Shown: piece by piece, positions 9,082 to 18,150 of the stretch | Layout of the letters: each line of letters begins with the position of its first letter | Position numbering within the stretch: the stretch's first letter is position 1 | Notes under the pieces: generated by a model | Seen by the model: only the letters and a program-made list of their open reading frames with translations | Told to the model about the DNA's origin: nothing | Databases searched by the model: none | Source: CAYPGJ01 sp964638515 | GTDB lineage: Bacteria > Planctomycetota > Phycisphaerae > Phycisphaerales > UBA1924 | Assembly (NCBI GenBank): GCA_964638515.1 | Contig: CAZWZL010000008.1 | Coordinates: 3,964-67,963 of the forward strand | Length of the DNA stretch: 64,000 bases | Direction of reading: 5' to 3' | Position numbers and translations under genes: made by a program

Positions 9082-10425
9082 ATGAAATCGCTGAGCGTTC
9101 TCCTGCTCTCGGGCGTTCTCTTCGCCGGGATCTCAAGCGCCGAGACATGCAGCCTGCCCGCGGACGACCAGCCCGCGACGGCAGCCCCGGCGGGATCATC
9201 ACTGTCGCCCGAAGCGCTGGACCAGTTACTCGCGCCGATCGCGCTGTACCCCGATGCGCTCATCGTGCAGATTCTCGAGTGCGCATCGAGCCCCTATCAG
9301 GTGTCCCAGGTCAGCGATTGGCTCGCGCAAAACCCGACGCTTCGAGGCTCGGCGGCGCAGGACGCGGCGGGCGCACAGGGGTTCGATGCGTGCTTTGTCG
9401 CCATCGCTCTTTTCCCCGACGTCGTGCACATGATGGCGAAGCAGCCCGACTGGACCAAGCAACTCGGCCAGGCGTTCGAGAGCGACCATGACGGGGTGTT
9501 CGCGTCGATTCAGCGGCTGCGCCAGCAGGCGCAGGCCGTGGGGAATCTGCAGACATCCGAGCAGCAGCAGGTGCAGACCGTGACGGCGGACAACGGCCAG
9601 CAGGTCATCGTGATCCAGCCTGCAAATCCGCAGGTGGTCTATGTGCCGCAGTACAACCCGCAGGTCGTCTACACGCAGCCCGCGACTACGACAGTCGTAC
9701 AGAGCGACTCCAGCGATGCGGTCGCGGCCGGCCTCATCGGCTTTGCCGCGGGTGTGGTTGTGGGCGCGGCGATCGACGACGATGACCATTATTACTACGG
9801 CTACGGAGGCTGGGGCTACCACCAGCCGGTGCTCTACAGCGGCGGTTGGAACAATTACTACCAGCACCGCGAGAACATGGCCAACGACTATTACGATCAC
9901 CGCGAAAACATGGCGGAACAGCGGGGCGAGAATCAGGCGAATCGCCAATCCACCGCTTCGGACAATCAGGCCGCACGCCAGGACACCCGCGATTCCAATC
10001 GAGACACAGCTTCGCAGAACCGGTCCGACCGCCAAACCTCCAGATCGGACACCCGCGCCTCGGCCAGTCAGGACCGGAGCGCCAATCAGTCCTCTCGCCA
10101 GGATGCCGCCGGGCAGGCCCGGGGCTCAGCGCAGACCAATCAAGCCAACCGACAGGCGGGCGCGGAGGGGAGAACGGGGCGATCCAACTACTCGTCACAA
10201 ACAAATCGCTCGGCGTCCACGCGCGGCTCGTTCCAAAGCAACTCCTCGTCGTTCTCCCAGAGGTCCGGAACCAACTCCGGCGCGTTCTCGGGATACCAGC
10301 GGGGCTCTTCGGAGCGAGCATCGAGCTCTCGCGGCCAGAGCAGCCTGTCGAGGAGCGGCGGCGCGAACCGGAGCGGAGGCGGAAGAAGCGGCGGTGGAGG
10401 CCGGAGCGGAGGCGGTCGTCGTTGA
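9082..10425 (+). CDS. Exported DUF3300 protein with low-complexity tail
   Basis: A 447-residue protein. ATG 9082, after a GGAAAGGGAG purine run, gives a clean signal peptide (about 1-20); an earlier in-frame start adds 51 residues without it. Residues about 40-170 hold the DUF3300 core (LDQLLAPIALYPDALIVQILE). A repeated PQVVYVPQYNPQVVY segment and a short hydrophobic glycine/alanine stretch (GLIGFAAGVVVGAAI) follow. From about residue 290 the chain is Asn/Gln/Ser/Arg-rich and ends in a GGGRSGGGG-type tail, so that part is probably disordered. Function is unknown. DUF3300 genes are often found next to DUF2950 genes, as here (68 bases apart), which suggests a shared envelope role. Confidence 0.9.
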   Translation: MKSLSVLLLSGVLFAGISSAETCSLPADDQPATAAPAGSSLSPEALDQLLAPIALYPDALIVQILECASSPYQVSQVSDWLAQNPTLRGSAAQDAAGAQGFDACFVAIALFPDVVHMMAKQPDWTKQLGQAFESDHDGVFASIQRLRQQAQAVGNLQTSEQQQVQTVTADNGQQVIVIQPANPQVVYVPQYNPQVVYTQPATTTVVQSDSSDAVAAGLIGFAAGVVVGAAIDDDDHYYYGYGGWGYHQPVLYSGGWNNYYQHRENMANDYYDHRENMAEQRGENQANRQSTASDNQAARQDTRDSNRDTASQNRSDRQTSRSDTRASASQDRSANQSSRQDAAGQARGSAQTNQANRQAGAEGRTGRSNYSSQTNRSASTRGSFQSNSSSFSQRSGTNSGAFSGYQRGSSERASSSRGQSSLSRSGGANRSGGGRSGGGGRSGGGRR

Positions 10426-10493
10426 GAATCCCTCCCACAGCCGTTCGTACATCCGCAATACACGTGAGCCGCTGAACCACCTTGGAAAACACC

Positions 10494-11456
10494 ATGTTTA
10501 CGATCAAAACGGCCCGATCGACTCCCATTCGGCGAGGCGCCTTGGCATCGATCATCATCGCGGGCGCCGCCTGTCTCACAGGGTGCGCCTCCGATTCTGC
10601 GGATTACAACAACCAGCAGGTGTTCCGGCAGCCGGAACACGCCGTCACCGCGCTGGCCGATGCCGCGGCCGCGGGCGACGTTGCGGCTTTGGAAGCGCTG
10701 CTGGGATCGGATGCGCGCGAGGTGCTTTCTTCCGGCGACCCCGTGGCTGATCGACGAGGCCGAGAGATCTTCGCAGCGGCCGTCAACGAGCGATGGTCGC
10801 TCGAACGGGTCGACGGCGATACGAAGGAACTCATCATCGGGAATGAGCATTGGCCTTTTCCGATCCCCCTGACCAAGGACCGGCGCGGCTGGTGGTTCGA
10901 CACGGCCGCCGGAAAGCAGGAAGTGCTCGCTCGACGGATCGGTCGCAATGAACTCTCGGCCATTGGGGCGATGCACGCCTACGCGATCGCGCAGCGCGAA
11001 TACGCCTCCGCAAGCCGAGACGGGAAACCCGCGGGCCGGTTCGCTCCAAAACTGAAGAGCGATCCGGGGATGCGCAACGGCCTGTACTGGCCGCAGGAAA
11101 GCCCGACCGACCCGCCGAGCCCCATCGGCCAGTTCGCCGCGCAAGCCGCCGCGGAAGGGTACAACTCGCGGGGAGAGGAAGGCGCCACCCCGTATCACGG
11201 ATACTACTTCCGCATCCTCACCGCGCAGGGATCGCACGCGCCGGGCGGCGCGGCCGAGTACATCGTGAACGGCGAGATGACCGGCGGGTTCGCGATGATC
11301 GCGTTCCCGGCGGAGTACGGGAACAGCGGAATCATGTCGTTCATGGTCGGGCCGGACGGCGTCATCTACGAAGCGGACCTCGGCCCGGATTCCGTGGCCG
11401 TCGGTTCAACAACGAAGTCGTTCGACCCCGACAGCGCGTGGAGCATTCTCGAGTAG
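10494..11456 (+). CDS. DUF2950 family lipoprotein
   Basis: A 320-residue protein from ATG 10494 (a TTG at 10482 is possible). Its N-terminus ends in the lipobox LTGC with Cys31, so it is predicted to be a periplasmic lipoprotein. The body matches DUF2950: FRQPEHAVTALADAA, GRGE-like and WWFDTAAGKQEVLARRIGRNE segments, and PYHGYYFRILTAQG. The fold and activity of DUF2950 are not established. The upstream neighbour is the DUF3300 gene on the same strand, a pairing known from other bacteria, and the OprB-like porin gene follows after 89 bases. The three may form an envelope operon. Confidence 0.9.
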   Translation: MFTIKTARSTPIRRGALASIIIAGAACLTGCASDSADYNNQQVFRQPEHAVTALADAAAAGDVAALEALLGSDAREVLSSGDPVADRRGREIFAAAVNERWSLERVDGDTKELIIGNEHWPFPIPLTKDRRGWWFDTAAGKQEVLARRIGRNELSAIGAMHAYAIAQREYASASRDGKPAGRFAPKLKSDPGMRNGLYWPQESPTDPPSPIGQFAAQAAAEGYNSRGEEGATPYHGYYFRILTAQGSHAPGGAAEYIVNGEMTGGFAMIAFPAEYGNSGIMSFMVGPDGVIYEADLGPDSVAVGSTTKSFDPDSAWSILE

Positions 11457-11545
11457 CCTGGTCGTTGGACCACGGGACATCCGGATCAAGCACGCGATCT
11501 CGGACGGCATGAAGAACACGATCATTGACGCGACGGAGAACTCGC

Positions 11546-12961
11546 TTGAATCAGTCATCGCGAACTGCTCGTTCGACACTCTCGACGGCCGCACTCGCGG
11601 CGACGGCCTTGGCCGCTCCCCTGTCGGCGCAACCGGACGGGTCACCCCCCCCACCACCCGCCGCGTCGACTCCGGCGCCCGTCCCCGCGGCGGATGCGGC
11701 GCCGCAAGGCCTGCTGCCAATCCCTGATTACTCGGGCGATATCTGGACACGTTCGTGGATGCTCGGCGACCTCAACGGCGCTCGAACGGATCTCGCCAAC
11801 CGAGGCGTCCAGTTCGGAATCGACTGGAACAACACCATGCAATCCGTCGTGGATGGCGGGCGCGATTCCAAGACCGCCTACGGCGGCACGATCGATTACA
11901 ACCTCACCCTCGATCTGATGCGCATGAAACTGCTCCCCGGCGCCATGATCAAGCTCCGGGGCGAGTCGCGTTACGGCGAGTCTGTCAATGGCGACACGGG
12001 GTCATTCCTTCCGGCCAACCTCGATTTCTTCATGCCGCTCGATGATGCGCCGGACGCCGGCGTGCCCATCCTGCTCACCTCGTTCACCTACTTCCAGTTT
12101 CTCTCGGAAACGTTCGGCGTGTACGCCGGAAAGTTCGACACCTTGGACGGCGACGGCAACGAGTTCGCATCAGGGCGAGGCCTGACGCAGTTCTCGAATC
12201 TGAACTTCGTTTTCAGTCCGGCTCCACTCCTGATCGTGCCGTACAGCACGCTCGGCGGAGGAATCATGTGGAAGCCGGCGCCCAACATCACGCTCAACTC
12301 AAGCGTGTTCAACACGACCGACAGCTCTACAACAAGCGGATTCGAAGACTTCGGCGACGGCTGGACCTGGGCCAGCGAGCTCGCGGTTCAATACCGGCTT
12401 GGGTCGCTCCCGGGCGGCTTCAACGTCGGCGGGTCATTCGCCTGGGACAACAGTTTCCTGAGAATAGGACGCCGCTTTGTGTTTCAGCCCGGCGAGGGCA
12501 TTACGCTCACCCCGACCGAAAGCGAGTCTTGGGCCATGTACGCGAGCGCCTGGCAGTACCTCGTGGCCGAGGAGCCCGCCGAGGGAGGCGATGCGCCGCT
12601 GAACACACAGGATGGCAAGCCGGACCGCAAGGGCTTCGGTCTGTTCGCTCGCATCGGCTTCGCCGACAAGGACACCAACCCGGTTGATTTCTCGATGAGC
12701 GCGGGTGTCGGCGGCCGAGGCGTCGTTCCGGGGCGCGACGACGACATCTTCGGCGTTGGCTACTTCCGCAACGAATTCCAAACCCGCCGCCTCACCACGC
12801 TGCTCGGCGCTCGTGACGTGGCGCAGGGATTCGAAGCGTTCTACAACATCGCGATCACGCCGGCCGCGGGGCTCACGCTGTCCGCGCAGGTCGTCGAGCC
12901 CGGACGCACCACGCTCGACACCGCCGTCGTGCTTGGCGCCCGGTTGCTCGTTCGATTCTGA
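11546..12961 (+). CDS. Carbohydrate-selective porin, OprB family
   Basis: A 471-residue outer-membrane protein. TTG 11546 is chosen because GGAG lies 7 bases upstream; a TTG at 11525 would add seven residues. A signal peptide is followed by a Pro/Ala-rich linker (about 30-55). The barrel region has alternating polar and aromatic strands with OprB-like features: WMLGDLNGARTDLANRGV, a GKFDTLDGDGNEFASG segment, SPAPLLIVPYSTLGGG, and a C-terminal end LLVRF with a final Phe, typical of barrels inserted by BamA. OprB porins pass sugars in gamma-proteobacteria, but substrate preference cannot be read here. No sugar-use genes are adjacent. Confidence 0.88.
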   Translation: MNQSSRTARSTLSTAALAATALAAPLSAQPDGSPPPPPAASTPAPVPAADAAPQGLLPIPDYSGDIWTRSWMLGDLNGARTDLANRGVQFGIDWNNTMQSVVDGGRDSKTAYGGTIDYNLTLDLMRMKLLPGAMIKLRGESRYGESVNGDTGSFLPANLDFFMPLDDAPDAGVPILLTSFTYFQFLSETFGVYAGKFDTLDGDGNEFASGRGLTQFSNLNFVFSPAPLLIVPYSTLGGGIMWKPAPNITLNSSVFNTTDSSTTSGFEDFGDGWTWASELAVQYRLGSLPGGFNVGGSFAWDNSFLRIGRRFVFQPGEGITLTPTESESWAMYASAWQYLVAEEPAEGGDAPLNTQDGKPDRKGFGLFARIGFADKDTNPVDFSMSAGVGGRGVVPGRDDDIFGVGYFRNEFQTRRLTTLLGARDVAQGFEAFYNIAITPAAGLTLSAQVVEPGRTTLDTAVVLGARLLVRF

Positions 12962-12988
12962 CCGTCCTCGCATTCGAGGCCGCACAGC

Positions 12989-13459
12989 ATGACGCCCACC
13001 CCGGAGCAACTCGCGCGCGCCCTCATCTCGTCGCAGCGAACCATGGTGCTCGGGACCGGGGACCCCGACCCGTGGACCGCGCCGGTGTTCTACGTCCACC
13101 ACACCGGGCGATTCTGCTTCTTCTCAAGCCCCACGAGCCGCCACATCGCGGCGATCGAGCTCACCGGCCGCTGCGCCGCCGCCATCTTCCGCGACAGCGA
13201 CGACTGGACCGAGATCGAAGGCCTGCAGATGAGCGGACGCATCGCGCAGCTCGACGAAGCATCCGACGCGATGGCGGTCTTTTCCGCGTACGTCGAGCGA
13301 TTCCAGACCGTCAATACGTTCTTCGACGGCGCGTTCGGGCTCGACGAGTTCGCGGCCCGCTTCCGCAGCCATCTCTACGCCTTCACTCCGGACAAGGCGA
13401 TCTACACCAACAACAAGGCGGGATTCGGAACGCGGACCGAGATTCAGCTCTCGATCTGA
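12989..13459 (+). CDS. Pyridoxamine 5'-phosphate oxidase-like flavoprotein
   Basis: A 156-residue single-domain protein of the split-barrel PPOX superfamily: an N-terminal strand pair LGTGDPDPWTAPVFYVHH, then FCFFSSPTSRHIAAIELTGR, a basic segment that usually contacts FMN phosphate, and WTEIEGLQMSGRIAQLD. Members bind FMN, F420 or haem and reduce small molecules, and most are uncharacterised. It is too short and too divergent to be called PdxH. Its last codons overlap the end of the convergent ubiX gene by 16 bases. It follows the porin gene after 27 bases. UbiX is also a flavin enzyme, but the opposite orientation argues against one operon. Confidence 0.8.
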   Translation: MTPTPEQLARALISSQRTMVLGTGDPDPWTAPVFYVHHTGRFCFFSSPTSRHIAAIELTGRCAAAIFRDSDDWTEIEGLQMSGRIAQLDEASDAMAVFSAYVERFQTVNTFFDGAFGLDEFAARFRSHLYAFTPDKAIYTNNKAGFGTRTEIQLSI

Positions 13460-14073
13460 CCCTCCCCGCGGACCGGCTCGGTTGAGGCGGTCGTGGCCCT
13501 CGCAGCGCGTGGCTCCCCCCACCGTCGAAACAACCGATGATCGATCTCGAAGTAATCAAACACCTTTCCGATCGACTGATCCACGATGTCCTCGATCGTG
13601 GTCGGCCGGTGGTAGAACGCCGGCATGGGAGGGATGAGATGCGCCCCGGCATCCGCGGCCCTCACCATCAGCTCCAGATGGCCCTTGTGCAGCGGCGTCT
13701 CGCGCACCATGAGCGCTAACTTTCGCTTCTCCTTCAGGCACACGTCCGCGGCCCTTGTCAGCAGATTGTCCGCGTACGAATGCGCGATGCCCGACAGACT
13801 CTTGATGCTGCACGGGATCACCATCATGCCATCGGATTTGAACGACCCCGAAGCGATCGACGCCGCGAGATTGTCCGGTCGGTGCGCGACATCCGCCATG
13901 GCCGCGACCACGTCCGGATCGAACGTCGTCTCGGCCCGCACATTCACCCGCCCACCCTCCGTGAGGATGAGGTGCGTCTCAATGCCTCCTATCGCGCGAA
14001 GGTGCATGAGCGCCCGCACGCCATAGATGACGCCCGACGCCCCAGTGATTCCTACGATGATGCGCCGGGACAT
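13444..14073 (-). CDS. ubiX: Flavin prenyltransferase UbiX
   Basis: A 209-residue protein matching UbiX/Pad1. UbiX joins a dimethylallyl group to FMN, making the prenylated FMN cofactor of UbiD-type decarboxylases. Visible motifs are the N-terminal Rossmann segment GITGASGVIYGVRAL, the SGSFKSDGMMVIPCSIKSL block that binds FMN, and the C-terminal PAFYHRPTTIEDIVDQ region. The last 25 residues are an Arg/Thr-rich extension that overlaps the convergent PPOX gene. A UbiD partner is not present in this window. The acyl-CoA dehydrogenase gene ends 27 bases upstream on the same strand, so the two may be cotranscribed. Confidence 0.92.
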   Translation of the reverse strand: MSRRIIVGITGASGVIYGVRALMHLRAIGGIETHLILTEGGRVNVRAETTFDPDVVAAMADVAHRPDNLAASIASGSFKSDGMMVIPCSIKSLSGIAHSYADNLLTRAADVCLKEKRKLALMVRETPLHKGHLELMVRAADAGAHLIPPMPAFYHRPTTIEDIVDQSIGKVFDYFEIDHRLFRRWGEPRAARATTASTEPVRGEGQIES

Positions 14074-14100
14074 GCCTGATCTCCGCCTGGAGCGTCACGC

Positions 14101-15300
14101 TCAACGGAACGCCTCGTACTCCTTGCCGCCAAGCAGGCGCGAAGCGATCTTGAGCTTCATGATCTCATCCGTTCCCTCGTAGATGCGGCAGACCCGGACG
14201 TCCTGGAGGTGACGCATCGGTCGATACAGCTCCGACCAGCCACGCCCGCCGAACACCTGCACCGCACGATCCGCGGCCTCCCAGGCCGCGTTGCTCGCGT
14301 AGAACTTGGCCTCGGCGACGCGGAAGTCCGCCTCGGCGCGCAGCTCGTCGCTGGACGGATTCTCATCGGACGCCTGCTTGGCGTGCGCCGCTCGCTCGAT
14401 CATCGCGTCCGACGACGCCCGAAGAATCTCGATCATCGCGATGTGATCCTGCACCAGCTGGTGCTTGCCGATCTCTCGCCCGTGCTGCTTGCGCGACCGC
14501 GCATACGTGAGCGATTCCTCGAGGCAGTCTTCGATCGACCCGAGGCATCCCGAGGCCACCGACAGGCGGCCCGACACCAGCGTGTGCATGGCGATCCGAA
14601 AGCCGTTGCCCTCCTCGCCGAGCATGTTGTTCAGCGGGACCGGGTGATCGTTCAACTGGAACATCGCCGTGTCGGCGGTATACATGCCGGGCTTGGCGTG
14701 CAGCGCCTCCTTCTCGAACGTCTCCCCCGCCGTATCCACGATGAACGCGGACATCCGCCGGTCCTTGCCCGTCTTCCCCTCCGGGAACGCGAACACGATA
14801 ACCGCGTCCGCGATGGACCCGTTCGAGATCAGGTACTTCACCCCGTTAAGAAGGAAGCGATTCCCGTCGCGACGATACGTCGTCGTGCCTTCGAGCGGGT
14901 TCGAGCCGGCCTCCGGCTCGGTCAGCCCGAACGCCAGCACGCACTCGCCCGAGCAGGACTTCGGCAGATACCGCTTCTTCTGCTCCTCCGTGCCATACCG
15001 GATGATCGGGTACTGACCGATCGATGAGTGACCGGAGAAGAACGTCCGAACCCCCGTGCCCTCCCGATTGATCCGCGCAAGCGCACGTGCATACGTCAGC
15101 GCATCAGCCCCACGCCCGCCGTACTCCGTCGGCACGAGGATCCCCAGCAGGTTGTGCTTCTTGGCCAGCGTGATGATCTCTTCGTTCCGACGGTGCTCCA
15201 GATAGCACAGCTCTTCGCCGGGACGCAATTCCACGCAGTACTTCTCGACATCCGCAAGCACGCTTCGTCGGTTTTGCTCGAGAGTCGTCGTCATCGTCAC
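14101..15300 (-). CDS. Acyl-CoA dehydrogenase family protein
   Basis: A 399-residue flavoprotein. GTG 15300 or ATG 15294 may be the start; AGGAGG lies 4 and 10 bases upstream of them respectively. The N-terminal helical domain includes GILVPTEYGGRGAD; the central segment CVLAFGLTEPEAGSNP contacts FAD and substrate; the C-terminal domain has QVFGGRGWS and RIYEGTDEI with Glu375 as the likely catalytic base. These enzymes oxidise acyl-CoA thioesters at the alpha-beta bond and pass electrons to ETF. Chain-length preference is not readable. No ETF or beta-oxidation genes are adjacent. It lies upstream of ubiX on the same strand. Confidence 0.93.
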   Translation of the reverse strand: MTMTTTLEQNRRSVLADVEKYCVELRPGEELCYLEHRRNEEIITLAKKHNLLGILVPTEYGGRGADALTYARALARINREGTGVRTFFSGHSSIGQYPIIRYGTEEQKKRYLPKSCSGECVLAFGLTEPEAGSNPLEGTTTYRRDGNRFLLNGVKYLISNGSIADAVIVFAFPEGKTGKDRRMSAFIVDTAGETFEKEALHAKPGMYTADTAMFQLNDHPVPLNNMLGEEGNGFRIAMHTLVSGRLSVASGCLGSIEDCLEESLTYARSRKQHGREIGKHQLVQDHIAMIEILRASSDAMIERAAHAKQASDENPSSDELRAEADFRVAEAKFYASNAAWEAADRAVQVFGGRGWSELYRPMRHLQDVRVCRIYEGTDEIMKLKIASRLLGGKEYEAFR

Positions 15301-15671
15301 ACATCCTCCTGATGTCGGTCGCGCAAATCAGTTCGCCGCCGCGATGTCCGGCGCGATCGGCCCCCCCTTTCGTCGAGGAGATTCTGCCGCGGCGATCCGC
15401 GCTTCGACCGAACGCCTCAAACCGGCGCATCGTCATGGGGACGAACATCGCACGAACGGGCGGACATGATAGCCGGTTCATTGGCGCACCGCCGCGCAAC
15501 CACGCGCGCGTTTCAAGCGGCCGTTTACAGTCGTGGATCGACCACCCCGCGCCCCTCAATCACCGCTCGAACCGCGGTTCGAGCCGATGCCGACGCATCC
15601 CCGGGCTATCATCCCTCTCGCGCTTTTCATGAAGCCCGCCCCCTCCGATTCTGCTTCGAAAGGACGACGGC
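15301..15671. other. Intergenic region between divergent acyl-CoA dehydrogenase and CoxG-like genes
   Basis: These 371 bases separate two outward-facing genes. They contain the ribosome-binding sites of both genes and one perfect 20-base palindrome at 15565-15584, listed separately. No small gene or RNA was recognised. Confidence 0.5.
15565..15584. promoter_or_regulatory. Perfect 20-bp palindrome, candidate operator
   Basis: The half-site GCTCGAACCG is followed directly by its exact reverse complement, with no loop. It lies 88 bases before the CoxG-like start codon. Such a palindrome is expected by chance less than once in a 64-kb sequence of even composition. Lack of a loop and of a T-run makes a dimeric repressor site more likely than a terminator. 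The regulator is unknown. Confidence 0.45.
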
Positions 15672-16139
15672 ATGCCCCCGACGATCGACGCATTCACCGG
15701 CGAAGAATCCTTCTCGACCTCGCCCGAAAGTCTATTCGCGGCCCTCACCGACCCGGACTCGCTCGCGCTCGCCGTCCCCGATCGAGTCTCGCACACGCGC
15801 ATCGACGACCGAACACTCAAGTGCGTCGTTCGCCCCGGCTTCTCGTTCATCCGCGCGAACATGCAGCTCACGTTCTCCATCGTCAACGCCGTCCCGAACA
15901 GCGAGGTGGCGATCGACGTCTCCAGCCAGGGCATCGGCGCGGCCATGCAGATCGAGTGCCGCTTCCAGATCGAACCCGCCGGAGACGGCTCTCGAATCCT
16001 CTGGACCGCGCGCGTCGCCAAGCTCAGCGGGCTCATCTCCGCCGTCAGCCCGAGCCTCATCCGCAGCGCCGCCGAGAAGGTCATCGGCGCCGGGTGGGAC
16101 GGGCTCCGCACGCAGGTCGAGGGCGCGGCAAAGGCCTGA
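15672..16139 (+). CDS. CoxG-like SRPBCC family protein
   Basis: A 155-residue protein of the START/SRPBCC fold, closest in appearance to carbon monoxide dehydrogenase subunit G. The pattern is FSTSPESLFAALTDPDSLALAVP at the start (about 12-34 counted loosely), repeated beta strands such as GFSFIRANMQLTFSI, and a long C-terminal helix with SLIRSAAEKVI. AAGGACG precedes the ATG. In CO oxidisers CoxG helps recruit the enzyme to the membrane, but no coxMSL genes are present here, so a lipid- or ligand-binding role is as likely. It stands alone, with the ATP-grasp gene convergent 47 bases downstream. Confidence 0.78.
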   Translation: MPPTIDAFTGEESFSTSPESLFAALTDPDSLALAVPDRVSHTRIDDRTLKCVVRPGFSFIRANMQLTFSIVNAVPNSEVAIDVSSQGIGAAMQIECRFQIEPAGDGSRILWTARVAKLSGLISAVSPSLIRSAAEKVIGAGWDGLRTQVEGAAKA

Positions 16140-16186
16140 GCCTCATCAAACTCAACCGCCTCGACGCGCGCCGCATCAGGAACGGG

Positions 16187-17092
16187 TCACACGATCGCAT
16201 CGCGCGCAGTCGCCAGCATGCGCTCCAATGCGCCCGCGAACGCCTCCCCCATCCTCGGCCCCTGATCGGGATACAGATACGGCTCAATCACCTCAAGCTC
16301 CATCACCGCCAACTCCCCCTCCCGATCGCGGACCATGTCCACCCGCGCGTACAGCAGCGGCCCATCCACCGCGTCCAGCACACATTGCGCCAATGACAGG
16401 TCCGACTCGCTCGGCCGGTGGGCGCGCTCGCTTCCCCCGAACATCGATTGAATGCGGTAATCCCCGTCAGCGGGCGTCTTGAGCGCGCAGTGCGAGAACA
16501 CGCGGTCGAAGTACACCAACGAATACTCCCCCTCCTCCGCGATCGCGGGCAGAAACGGCTGAATCATGGTCGCCGCGGGCGGAAGCAGCTCGGGATGCGG
16601 CAGCGGCTCCCCCCGACGCAGTTTCACCTGCCGCCACGCCGCCGCGCCGATCTGCGGCTTGATCACGATGGCATCCGTCTCCAGCGCGTCGAACGAACGC
16701 GCGATCGACTCGCCGTCCGCACGATCGTGCCACAGCGTGCGCACGATCCGTGCCCCACGGGCGGCGAGATCGTTGAGATACCCCTTGTGCAGGTTCCATC
16801 GCACCGTCTCCACCGGATTCAGCAGCGGCCGACGCGCGGCCAGCCGATCCAGCGTCGACAGAAACTCCCGAGGCCGCGAGGCGTAATCCCACGTCGTGCC
16901 GATCACGAACGCCTCGAAGTCATCCGGCTTCAGCTCCGGATCGTCCCAGATCACTACGCGCAAGTCGATCCCGCGATCCTCGCAAGCACGTCGCATGGGC
17001 ACATACTGACGCTCGTGCTCCCACGCGTCCGGGCGAGGCGAGGCGTGGGTCTCGAGCATGTTGGCGGCCGTGAGCAATCCGACACGAATCAT
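16187..17092 (-). CDS. ATP-grasp superfamily enzyme (RimK/glutathione synthetase-like)
   Basis: A 301-residue protein from ATG 17092. The N-terminal part (VGLLTAANM, LRVVIWDDPEL, FVIGTTWDYASRP) resembles a pre-ATP-grasp domain, and the C-terminal part has the ATP-grasp pattern: DAIVIKPQIGAAAW with the nucleotide-contacting Lys, GEYSLVYFDRVFSHCALK, and a metal-binding end VMELEVIEPYLYPDQGP. ATP-grasp enzymes form amide or related bonds through an acyl phosphate. The acid and amine substrates cannot be inferred. It is divergent from the zntB-like gene with 55 bases between the starts. Confidence 0.82.
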   Translation of the reverse strand: MIRVGLLTAANMLETHASPRPDAWEHERQYVPMRRACEDRGIDLRVVIWDDPELKPDDFEAFVIGTTWDYASRPREFLSTLDRLAARRPLLNPVETVRWNLHKGYLNDLAARGARIVRTLWHDRADGESIARSFDALETDAIVIKPQIGAAAWRQVKLRRGEPLPHPELLPPAATMIQPFLPAIAEEGEYSLVYFDRVFSHCALKTPADGDYRIQSMFGGSERAHRPSESDLSLAQCVLDAVDGPLLYARVDMVRDREGELAVMELEVIEPYLYPDQGPRMGEAFAGALERMLATARDAIV

Positions 17093-17147
17093 GGGGCGGA
17101 TGGTAGGGCGCCACGCTTCCCGCCCGTCGCGCGGTACCGTCTTGCGC

Positions 17148-18122
17148 ATGACCACCGAGCAAGGACTCATCGGCGCGTATGCCCTGGACGGTCGAGGTGG
17201 CGGTCGATCATTGTCCTGGGCCGACATCGAGCAGGGGCTCCCGGATGACGCCCCGGCCTGGGTGCACCTGGAGCGAACGTGCGAGCGAAGTATCGACTGG
17301 CTGCGCACCGCGAACGGGCTCGACCCCATCATCTGCGACGCGCTGCTCGCCGAGGAGACCCGCCCCCGCGCCGAAGTCATCGGTTCAGGCCTGCTGGTCA
17401 TTCTCCGCGGCATCAATCTCAATCCGGGCGCCGAGCCGGACGACATGGTCTCGCTCCGACTCTGGGTCGACGAACGCCGCGTCATCTCGCTGCGTCATCG
17501 GCGCACCGTTGCCGTTCAGGATCTGCGCGATCGCCTCGAACGATCTCAGGGGCCCGATCGGACGGGCTCCCTGCTCGTCCAGATCGCCGCGAGCCTCATC
17601 GATCGCATGCAGAACGCCATCGATGTGGTCGACGATGGGCTCAGCGCGATGGAGGAGCGCATCGCCGCGGGCGAGACCGCCCACATGCGCCATCACATCG
17701 CTGAACTGCGCCGCAACGCGATCGCTTATCGGCGGCACTTCGCCCCGCAACGCGAAGCCATGACGCGCCTCATCACCGCCAACCTCCCATGGCTCACCGA
17801 TCGAGACCGCGCCATGCTGCGCGAGGACGCCGACCGGCTCACGCGCTACATCGAGGAACTCGACGCCGCGCGCGAACGCGCCGTGGTGATGCACGAGGAA
17901 ATAATGGCCCGCGCTGCCGAGCAGATGAATCGAGCCATGTACGTGCTCTCCCTGGTCGCCGGGGTCTTCCTGCCCCTGGGCCTCATCACGGGCCTGCTGG
18001 GCATCAACGTCGGCGGCATCCCCGGCGTCGACCATCCCCTCGCATTCCTCGTCGTATGCGCCGTCCTCCTCTTCATCGTCCTCCTCGAACTTTGGATCTT
18101 CAGACGCTTTCGCTGGCTCTAG
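17148..18122 (+). CDS. zntB: CorA-superfamily divalent cation channel, ZntB-like
   Basis: A 324-residue protein from ATG 17148. A long cytoplasmic funnel domain (to about residue 258) is followed by two membrane helices near the C-terminus. The pore signature is GINVGGIPG rather than the GMN of classical CorA; GxN with this context is typical of ZntB-type zinc transporters. The strongly charged helix LREDADRLTRYIEELDAA precedes the pore helix, as in CorA structures. It is therefore expected to move Zn2+ or another divalent cation, although ion choice is not secure from sequence. A separate MgtE magnesium transporter is encoded at 58.8 kb. Confidence 0.88.
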   Translation: MTTEQGLIGAYALDGRGGGRSLSWADIEQGLPDDAPAWVHLERTCERSIDWLRTANGLDPIICDALLAEETRPRAEVIGSGLLVILRGINLNPGAEPDDMVSLRLWVDERRVISLRHRRTVAVQDLRDRLERSQGPDRTGSLLVQIAASLIDRMQNAIDVVDDGLSAMEERIAAGETAHMRHHIAELRRNAIAYRRHFAPQREAMTRLITANLPWLTDRDRAMLREDADRLTRYIEELDAARERAVVMHEEIMARAAEQMNRAMYVLSLVAGVFLPLGLITGLLGINVGGIPGVDHPLAFLVVCAVLLFIVLLELWIFRRFRWL

Positions 18123-18150
18123 CCCCTCTTCGAGCCCGCCCTTCACCTCG

